This document shows, one piece after another, positions 11,600 through 20,670 of a stretch of DNA of 64,000 nucleotides. Numbering within the stretch: the first letter of the stretch is position 1; each line of letters opens with the position of its first letter. The DNA is from Ulota crispa (lineage: Eukaryota > Streptophyta > Bryopsida > Orthotrichales > Orthotrichaceae), in contig OY987249.1 of NCBI GenBank assembly GCA_963920765.1, forward strand, positions 15,686,817 to 15,750,816, written 5' to 3'. The notes beneath the pieces were generated by a model. The model saw nothing but the letters and a program-made list of their open reading frames with translations, made no database searches and was not told where the DNA came from. The position numbers were made by a program, and so were the translations under genes.

Positions 11600-13750
11600 C
11601 AAGCAAGATTTTTGTGACCTTGTAAGTGTAGTTTTAGATTAGTGTAATAATTGTCATTGCAGTTTTGTTTTTGTATTTTCCTTTGTTAATCACATTAAAA
11701 CCCAAATTAGGGTTAAGCTTTATCATTGTTGTCTTGCATGTCAACTCACACCGTCTTTGTTGCTCTAATTGTGAATGTTTCTTTATTGGTGTAGGTTGCT
11801 TGCTTTAAAAATGCTCAAGTACTACTTTTGTAGTTGAGAAGGTTTGAAAACCCCTATTGCAAGGTACTCTCCATTTGATTTTTGTTACGGATACTGCAAA
11901 TTGTGTTAATATTTGGTTTTGTCAAATGTATATTTCCTTGTTTTTGCTGCACCAAAGCTCTCATGTATATAGGAGACAAAGTGTTCTATTGTAGTCTAAT
12001 TGGTTTTAGTGCAAGGCAAAGAGAGGTGCTTTCTACTTTGTATTTTCAATTCCTTGCATTCACAAAATTGATAGTAGGAGTATTTTATAAAATTAGGAGT
12101 TGAAATTTAGGATTCTAGGGTTCCTTTAATGTACAACATTGCGTAAAAAGCCTTGTATCACTCATTTAGCAAATGTTGTTCAGCCATTGGAATCTTCAAA
12201 CTTCAAAGTTTGGGAAAGAGAAGTGCACACGTTTCTTCCTATGTACATATAAAGCATTGCTAAATATTTTAGGGTTTACGCTTCCTTTACACAAAATGAT
12301 AGAGGTGTATTATAAATGCTTCTGCTCTTCATTTGATTATTTGTGTTTCATACTATGAAGTAAATATAATTTCATTCTTTTTGTGCTTGTTGGTAGTGCT
12401 GCTATCATCTTCCCAAATTATTATTATTACTACAAGCCTGTGTTTGTTGGGATGAGGTGGTGGCATGGAAGAATTGGTTTAGGGTTGTTCAAATAAACAT
12501 GCCTCTAAAGACTAATTGCATTCAATGCATGATGACAAAACCAAGAAAGGTTCCCACTTCAATATGTAGTGAAGTATCGATTAAAACAGATGGTAATTAC
12601 TTAAGACAATCAGATCTATTGAAAGTAAATAAATTCAAGTTGTACTTTATGAATGCTTTAAAAATTGCCTTACTTTTCAAGAATCCATGGTATATGGTAT
12701 TTGACATTGCAAGGGTTTAGGTTTTTGTTATAATTTCCTTATCTTCTTTATGTTTTTGAGTGTATTTATTAGTTATTTTTAGTAAATATCCTTTTGAGAT
12801 TAAGTATTGGGAAAAATTACATTGACTAAGAGTCCATAAAATTTATTAGTTTGTAAATAACTTGTATTAGGTCATAAAGGTCTATCACAAGTATTACTTT
12901 TTAAGGGACTTGAGTAAGATGTGGAGAACTGCATTTCATGGTGAAATGAATTATTGTGGTTAATTATTCAATGGGATATTTTAAGTCAAGAATCTTTTAG
13001 TCATTGCTAACCTATATAAAACTATGGGTTTGTAGGGGTACTACTACTTGTATTTGTGCAAAAGGTCAAGATAATTTTGCTAGTCAATTACAGTGATAAT
13101 ATTTATGCTTATTGTAGTTGTGCGTGTCTATTTCATATATTATTCTATATGTCAATACTACTAGTAAATAGACACAATAATATGCTTTTTGCCATGTTTG
13201 ATAAAGAAGATAGTTTAAATTGGAAGTTGTTAATTTATGTGGATGTATAAAATATGTTGTTCTTTCATTTTCAAATAGGAGTTATGATGGTTAATTGACG
13301 TTGCATTGTAAATGGTATTTTTCATTACACACATGAGGCCCTCTAGATGATCTAAAATAATATGAGCACTATTTCTTGTCATACATAGTCTTATATTGTC
13401 AGAATAACTCTTTACATGAAAATTTTCAAATCCTAGTAGTCAATATTTCTTGGTTGGATATGAGTATATGAATGATTTGTAATGTTGTAGGATTGAATTC
13501 TAGTAAACCATAACACTGCCATTTTAAGCCTAATTTTCTTGATAATTTCTTATAACATTCACGTAACAGTGTACACCCAAGCTTCATTTTTTTTGAGATC
13601 TTTATAATATTTAGGCTTAGGGGTTATCATATTTATTTTAATTTCTATAAATTAAAGAAAGTAGCTCCACTAAGCAATTTTAGTTTGTGCATTACTCTCC
13701 CCCTTCATTTGTAGTGCTATGGGGTTTTTTCTTATATTTTTCTTATCGCA
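11600..13750. other. AT-rich intergenic DNA
   Basis: No paired termini, tandem arrays or credible exons were found. The open frames are short and of random composition. Confidence 0.45.
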
Positions 13751-13755
13751 CTTAA

Positions 13756-15156
13756 CCCCTAAAGGCCCAACCCTTTTTTTTGGTGAAAATCATTCAAAAT
13801 TGCACTTTTGGAGGAGTGAGGAGAAATTTTTTTTTTTTTTTTTTTTTTTTGGAAATCCAACCATAGGATCTTGCCCTAGACAATGGGAGGTATTTATGGA
13901 AAAAAATTAGCTCATTCTAGATCGTGAGGAGTGAGATATTCACATAAGAAGTGAAAAAAAAAGCTTTTTCCACTACTGCCCAGAAATTTCAGAAGCCTTT
14001 GACGGCTCCTGTATCAAAAAAATTGCTCTACGCAAAGTTGAGGTTTATTTTTCCCATTTAGAAGACAAAGTTAGGTAAATGTGAGAGAATCTTCAAATGA
14101 AAAGGAGGTGTGGATCATACTTTGTAAAATCTTGCAATGCCGTAAGGTCATGAAATTTGCATATACACTAGGCAAAATTGGAGGATTTATGTAAAATTCA
14201 AAAACCCAAATTACTTTGATTTAAATGGTCAAAACCAAGGAACCTTAGTCTACTACAACTTGCAAAAAAAAAAGTCAAAAAAAAAAATGGAGAAATTACA
14301 AAATGAGTAACAAAAATGAAAGAAATTACAATTTGGGTAACAATTTGAATATAATTACAATTTTGGTAACAAAATCCAATAACCTCAACAAGTTGTGCAA
14401 CTGTCAACGGCAAGTTGTAAGTGCCGTTGAAGCAACTATTTGTTGCAACCCTTACTAGCACCAAGCAACCAAAGTTTGCCAAACAATTGTAGATTGCACA
14501 TTGTTAAGGAACAATCACTTGCCATTTGCTTACTTTGGAGCATCAATCTTGCACTCCATCTCTTGCTATGCTCTAATATAAAACTAGGACAACACTTATT
14601 GCTTGCGCCCTTGACAATTGCACAAACCATTCAGGTAATTGAATTTTGTTACCCAAATTGTAATTACTTTCAAATTGTTATCCAAATTGTAATTTCTTTC
14701 ATTTTTGTTACTCATTTTGTAATTTCCCCAGAAACAAATACACAAAGAGCTCAAAAAAGTAAAGCAACAAGTTTTACAAGGGGGAAAAGGAATGGAGGTT
14801 TGGGAGTCCCATACCTACCTGCAAACTAAAACTTCTCATAACTTTCATCTCATCTATCAAAAGTGAATGATTCAAAGATATCCACGTATATAAAAATCTA
14901 AAGAACCAATTTCAGATTTTTATTTAAAAAAAATACAATTTTGAAATATTTTGGGCTGCCCGCCTTTGCCCTTTTTCAAAAATTCATGCATAACTTCTTC
15001 AATAAATGTTAGAATGAAGAAAAAATTAGATGCCCACGTAGATATTTGAATTGCACACCTTCAATAAAGTTTCAGAAAATCACAAAAAGTAGTTTAGCCA
15101 TAGGTACCAGCCTAAAATCCCATTTGTCCCTTAAGGGGACAATGGACCTTTAGGGG
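13756..15156. mobile_element. TTAA-target element 3, carrying a nested MITE
   Basis: The ends are CCCCTAAAGGCCC and, inverted, CCCCTAAAGGTCC. TTAA lies at 13752-13755 and 15157-15160. Its 1.4-kb length is explained by a 441-bp insert at 14289-14729. Removing that gives about 960 bp, close to the 913-923-bp family norm. Both halves align with the copy whose outer ends lie at 54352 and 56209. Confidence 0.8.
14289..14729. mobile_element. MITE family D with ~115-bp inverted repeats
   Basis: The two ends match as inverted repeats for about 115 bp. They start GG(A/G)GAAATTACAAAATGAG and contain two ATTACAATTT phrases. The target duplication is obscured by a poly-A run on the left. The long, simple inverted repeats with no coding content would fit a Mutator-type or foldback MITE. 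Confidence 0.65.
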
Positions 15157-15160
15157 TTAA

Positions 15161-15485
15161 CCCCTAAAGGACCATTGTCCCTTCGGGGGACAAATGGGAT
15201 TTTGGGCATGTACCTATGGTTAAACTACTTTGCGCAATTTTCTGAAACTATTACTGAAGGTGAGGAATTCAAAGATCTACGTGGGCATCTAATTTTTTCT
15301 TCATTCTGACATTTATTGAAGAATTTTTGCATGAAAATCTAGAAAATGATGCTCCTCGGCAGCCAAAAACTTCTTTAAAAATTTCATTTTTTCAAATAAA
15401 ATTTTGAAATAGGTTCTTTAGATTTTTATATATGTGGATATCTTTGAATCATTCACTTCTGATAGATGAGATGAAAGTTATGAGA
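15161..15485. mobile_element. TTAA-target element 4, truncated
   Basis: It starts CCCCTAAAGGACCATTG directly after the TTAA that closes element 3, in the opposite orientation. Homology to the family runs to about the ATGAAAGTTATGAG block at 15473-15485 and then stops. The distal half is therefore deleted at the junction with the inverted-duplication arm. Confidence 0.7.
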
Positions 15486-15534
15486 TTCAACCTCCATATT
15501 GGTGACATCAGATAACACACAACTAATATAACTC

Positions 15535-16033
15535 TTACCTCTACATTCTAATTAATCCAAGTAGAAACTGTAAGGTAGTTGCTCATAATCCAACCCTATA
15601 CCTAAATCAATATTTTCTGACAAAATCTTCTTTGAATTTGGCAACAACAAACACAAAATAGAAGAGTAGCTAAATCCTAAGCTACCAAATCCCTGCGCCG
15701 CCTCAACGCTAAGCTCAGTGGCACAAAACCTATGGATGAGAAACACTAGAGTGCCACATATGATTTTTTGGGAGGCTGGGCCCGCGGGTAGGGGGCATGC
15801 GCATGTGTGCCGACATGGGGATGCGCATGTTTCAAAACTAGCGAAACACTAATCAAAACACTAAGTGTTACCAAACTCTAAACACGCAAAACCTTACTCA
15901 AAATACTAAGTGTTACCGAGTCCAGAAAGGCGCTTAGTAAGTTGAGGGAGGGTGAAATAACGCGGGACCCAGTGTCAGGGCAGCGTCTAGAATAGAGCTC
16001 TCATTAAAGACAAGCGTGAGTTTTAGTGAAATC
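15535..16033. repeat. arm 2 of the large inverted duplication (empty site)
   Basis: This is the reverse complement of 8892-8920 plus 9846-10312. It keeps the uninterrupted sequence around one TTAA near 16013, where arm 1 carries a 921-bp element. Homology ends just before CCTGTTGTAG. Confidence 0.75.
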
Positions 16034-17429
16034 CCTGTTGTAGTTGTTTTGGTTGTATTCATTTTGGAAAGGGGAGGTGGTGGAGGGAATTGTGACTTGC
16101 AACGGGACGGCAAGTGACCAAACAGAGTGCGGGCCAAGCTTCAGCCGCGTATGATGTGAATTACCAACAATCCGAGTGGCGACGCACGAGGGTACATGAT
16201 CTTCGGTACTTGTCTGGGTCACGAGTTGCGTTGCTGCAGTTGCTCTCAACTGCGTGATAATTGCACCACTTTTCTGTTTGACAACGCCATTGTGGAGGTG
16301 GGACGCAAGAGGTCTCTAGTGAGCGCTTCTCCACTTGATATGCACAGTGTTTGCAGGTTTGCAATGTATTTGTTTTGTCTTGTGTAGACCATCCACGGTT
16401 GAGCTGCTAGTGGGATTTAGCAGAAGAGTGGCATGCAATTTTAGCCAGATGCATGCACTTCTCCAGCATATGCATCCACAAGCCTTGTTCACTTGGTATT
16501 GACAACGTGCTTTTCCATTGCATTGTTTAGTGAAAAGGTCCTGTTCATAGGCAAGATCAAAGGAATACGTATCGCTTTCATTTTTCTGGGGTGTTTGGAT
16601 ATCGTTTTCTCTCTTGGAATTGGAGCTTAGCATCTACACGAGATTTAGGGTATTTTGAAGGAAGTTTTTCTTTGTTCAATTGGTGAAGATGAGCCTACAA
16701 GTTGAAAATGGTCCTGGAGAGGATGGCTTCTTTTTGGCAGCACTTGACTCCAAGTGGTATGAGAATCTGAAGCAATTTGGCAGCTGCTTATGATTGCTTG
16801 AGCTTCTAAAGGAAGATCCTACCCTGATCCATGAGCTGGGGCCTGAGGACATGACTATCCTCCACAAAGGAGTGCGACATGGATGTGTAATGTTGGTAAG
16901 ATTCATCTTGGTGGATATGTTTGATGATTGCGGTCTCTGCAAGTGCAGCTGGCATGGTGCATGCGTTCTTGCTCTGACGAGGGAGCAGTTGCTACAGAAG
17001 ACGTGTTCTTACGAGAGTACGGCAGTGAACATGGCGGTGGTGAGTGGGAGTTCCAAGATGGTAGTGTTGTTGGAATGGGCCATCAAAATGTGGAAGCCCT
17101 TGAGTGGACAAGCGTCACCAAAAATGTATTTAGAGTTGTTTGCCGGAGTTGATGAGTACAAGACGCTGAAAGCATTCCGTTCTAGGCATGTGGAGAAAAC
17201 GGGACATCAAGAGGAAATATCCAACGAGAGTACCAATATTGTGGACAATGATTTATCGGTGCCAGCACTAGTAGAAAACTCCTTCCAAAACAACAGAAAA
17301 CCAACAGTTTCTTGTTGATTTGGGCACTGGCCCACGCTAATTGACTAATTTAACAGAATTCTGTAAAAACCTAAATACGTTCTGTTGATTTGGACACCAT
17401 TATCTAAATCAACAGAAATTTTGGAATCT

Positions 17430-18330
17430 TTTGAAGATCTTTTGGAAATTTTTGTGAATCTTTAAGAATCTTCAAGAATCTTTTGGGAATCATTGAGAAT
17501 CTTTTCAGGAGTTTTAAGAATATTTAAGAATTTTTTTGAGATTTTAGAATCTTTGAGAATCTTTTAGGAATCTTCATGAATCTTTGGAAATCTTTTGGAA
17601 TCTTTTCAAGTTTTTTTGGAATCTTTGAGAATGTTTGAGAACAATTGGGAATCTTTGAGAATCTTTGAGAATCTTTGAGAATCCTTTGGGAATCTTTGAG
17701 AATCTTTCAGGAATCTTTGAGAATCTTTTGAAATCTTTGGGAATCTTTTCAAGTTTTTTTGGACTCTTTGAGAATGTTTGAGAACAATTGAGAATCTTTG
17801 AAAATCTTTGAGAATCTTTAAGAATCTTTTTGGAATCTTTGAGAATCTTTTGGAATCTTTGGGAATATTTTCAAGTTTTTTGGAATCTTTGAGAATGTTT
17901 GAGAACAATTGAGAATCTTTGAGAATCTTTGAGAATCTTTTTGGAATCTTTGAGAATCTTTTGGAATCTTTGGAAATCTTTTCAAGTTTTTCTGGACTCT
18001 TTGAGAATGTTTGAGAACAATTGAGAATCATTGAGAATCATTGAGAATCTTTGAGAATCTCTTTGGAATCTTCAAGAATCTTTGGAAATCTTTGAGAATC
18101 TTTGAGAATCTTTTAGGAATCTTTGAGAATCATTTGAAATCTTTGGGAATCTTTTCAAGTTTTTTTGGAATCTTTGAGAATGTTTGAGAACAATTGAGAA
18201 TCTTTGAGAATCTTTGGGAATCTTTTGAGAATCTTTTTTGAAATTCCAAAAATCTTTGAAAATCTCTAAGAATTTTCAAGAACCTTTTTGGAATCTTTGA
18301 GAATCTTTTTAAAATCTTTATGAAATTTGT
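17430..18330. repeat. GAATCTTTGA minisatellite with higher-order structure
   Basis: About 900 bp consists of variants of a 9-12 bp unit (GAATCTTTGA, GAATCTTTTGG). A longer block, GAGAATGTTTGAGAACAATTG, recurs five times at intervals of about 110-175 bp, which shows higher-order duplication. The long minus-strand frame across it only reflects the repeat. Confidence 0.85.
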
Positions 18331-19171
18331 TTAAATACTTCAAAATACTTATAGAAATAGAATCTCTTAGATTGAATTAGAGTCCTTTAGGAATCTTTTT
18401 GTAAATCATCAAAATACTTTCAAAAATACTTTCACAATAGTTTAGGTTTGTTTTTGAAATCTTTCTAAAACCTTTTTGAACCTCATTAAAATTTTTTGAA
18501 GTTTTCAAAAATAAAAGAAGTTTTCAAAAAAAAAAAATCTTTTAGAAGTTTGAGTGTACATTGACTGGTTTTATTTTCTTTACTTTTCACAATTTGGTAC
18601 GATTTAAACTTAGCAGCCTTCAAAGTCAAGTAAAAACATGACCATAATAACAAAAAACTCAACAGTTTTTTGTTGATCTAGATACTTTTGGACACAACTT
18701 CACTAATTCAACAAAATTTTATATAAAAAGTACAACATTTTGTTGTTTTAAATACCAAAATTTCTTTACAAACAAATATAAATGATGCTCCTCACTTCTT
18801 TGAAGAAATCATAAATGTCCCTTAAGGATTAAAAGTACCAAAAATATCTTTGTGTTACATGATAACCAAGTGTATAGTTTAATGCAAATTCTTACAAGAA
18901 ACCAAAGGTGATTTTTACATTTCAAATAACACAAGGATATATTTAACATTTCAAAATAGAAGAGTTTTTTTATTAATTTTCCAAAATAATATGAGTATAA
19001 TTGATATTCCTACAAAAAATAAGGACTATTTTTTATGTTTCACATATTTTCGACGTAAACTTGATATTTTGAAAGACTTAAAGGGTATTTTTAGTAGTTT
19101 TCCTTCTATTACTAACCAAATGAATTAAAAAAAAACAATCTTATAAAATATTTTTATAAGCTTTAAAAGAT

Positions 19172-19585
19172 GGGAATTGATATGTGTATCACACTCTTCC
19201 AATTACTATACCACACCACAAGGTAAATTTTTGATTTCTAGCATCAAAAAGCTGAATCTGAGAATTTTGAATTCAGATTTGGACTTAGAGACCATGGTAT
19301 TGTCTAGAACCATAAAAAAAGTTGCAATTCAACAACACCCAATGAAAATGTGTAGTTAAGGAGAAAATTGTTAATTTTACTTTTGTTTGTAAAAAAAGAT
19401 AAACTCCCCCCCATTGGGTGTTGTTGAATTGCAACTTTTTTTATGGTCTTAGACAATACCATGGTTTCTAAGTCCAAATTTGAATTCAAAATTCTCAAAC
19501 TCAAATTTTTGATGGTAGAAATCTAAAATTTACCCCAAGGGTGTGGTACAATAGTTCAAAGGGTGTGGTTCACATATTAATGCCC
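19172..19585. mobile_element. hairpin element family C (copy 1), nested in the CACTA element
   Basis: The two halves are inverted copies of about 175 bp around a ~65-bp spacer. The arms meet at CAACAACACCCAATG on the left and CATTGGGTGTTGTTG on the right. The outer ends read GGGNATTNATATGTG. It has no coding capacity. It shares most of its arm with the central part of the hairpin at 28970-29901. Confidence 0.8.
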
Positions 19586-20098
19586 TTACAGAATATCCAA
19601 AACTATTCAAAAGTCAATAGAATTTTGATTTTATAATTGCAAGGATTTAATTTTGTAACTTTTCACGACTTCATGTTATTTGAATCTATCAAACTATGGA
19701 GGCTATTTTAACAAAATAAGGTTCTTTTTACAAAAAAACTAACACTAAATAATAATTATTAATGAATCCAACCTTTGCCTGCAACAATGCTTATGAGATT
19801 TGTGAATTCCGAAAAAAATTTATATACAAAATCATAAGGATGGAAACAAACAATTTATTTAAAATTTCTAAACACCTTCTCTGATTTTAGCTCATAACTT
19901 TTGATAAAAAGATTGAAATCCAAAAAAAATTGTTGGAGGTGAAAGTAAAATACATTTATCAACTTTTCTCAGTTCTAAGTTTTTTGAAAAAGAGTCCTTT
20001 AATGGACGGAAATAGCCTCCAAAGTCTACAGCATTACTAAAGACATGAACATTTAATGTACAAATAGAATTAAGACTCCAATGCATGCATGTGCATTT

Positions 20099-20175
20099 GC
20101 ACATTCTCTAGTGGTTTAGAGAATGTGTTAAGGTTGTGGAGTGTGAGAGGGGAGGTGGAGGGTTCAAACCCCGCT
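20099..20175 (+). other. tRNA-like SINE head (box A and box B candidates)
   Basis: CTCTAGTGGTTTAGAG resembles a pol III box A, and GGGTTCAAACCCC (20159-20171) closely resembles box B, about 50 bp downstream. The spacing and GC-rich content match tRNA-derived SINE heads. No full cloverleaf is evident, and instead of a SINE body the palindromic array follows at once. Confidence 0.4.
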
Positions 20176-20177
20176 AC

Positions 20178-20670
20178 CGGCAGCTGCCCGGGAGTTCGGG
20201 CAGCTGCCCGGGAGTTCGGGCAGCTGCCCAAAAAGTTCGGGCAGCTGCCCAAAAAGTTCGGGCAGCTGCCCAAAAAGTTCGGGCAGCTGCCCAAAAAGTT
20301 CGGGCAGCTGCCCAAAAAGTTCGGGCAGCTGCCCAAAAAGTTCGGGCAGCTGCCCGGGAGTTCGGGCAGCTGCCCAAAAAGTTCGGGCAGCTGCCCAAAA
20401 AGTTCGGGCAGCTGCCCAAAAGTTCGGGCAGCTGCCCAAAAAGTTCGGGCAGCTGCCCAAAAAGTTCGGGCAGCTGCCCAAAAAGTTCGGGCAGCTGCCC
20501 AAAAAGTTCGGGCAGCTGCCCAAAAAGTTCGGGCAGCTGCCCAAAAAGTTCGGGCAGCTGCCCAAAAAGTTCGGGCAGCTGCCCAAAAAGTTCGGGCAGC
20601 TGCCCAAAAAGTTCGGGCAGCTGCCCAAAAAGTTCGGGCAGCTGCCCAAAAAGTTCGGGCAGCTGCCCAT
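20178..20670. repeat. 24-copy tandem array of a 20-21-bp palindromic unit
   Basis: The unit is GTTCGGGCAGCTGCCCAAAAA. It contains the perfect 12-bp palindrome GGGCAGCTGCCC. I count 24 CAGCTG cores at 20-21-bp spacing, with few variants (three CCCGGGAG units and one short A-run). Homogeneity suggests recent expansion. The period divides by three, so spurious long frames run across it on both strands. It sits 250-740 bp from the right end of the CACTA element. Confidence 0.95.

Noticed and set aside
12457..12720. 87-codon plus-strand frame
   Set aside because: Its composition is plausible but it has no recognisable motif, splice context or second copy. It is most likely chance in AT-rich DNA.
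17606..18031. 141-codon minus-strand frame rich in KDSQRFSKI repeats
   Set aside because: It is an artefact of the GAATCTTTGA minisatellite.
20159..20171. Candidate functional tRNA gene
   Set aside because: Box B is good, but no acceptor stem or anticodon arm can be folded around it. It was kept only as a SINE-like head.
20178..20670. CRISPR-like appearance of the 21-bp array
   Set aside because: There are no distinct spacers: the whole unit repeats, and the host is a eukaryote.
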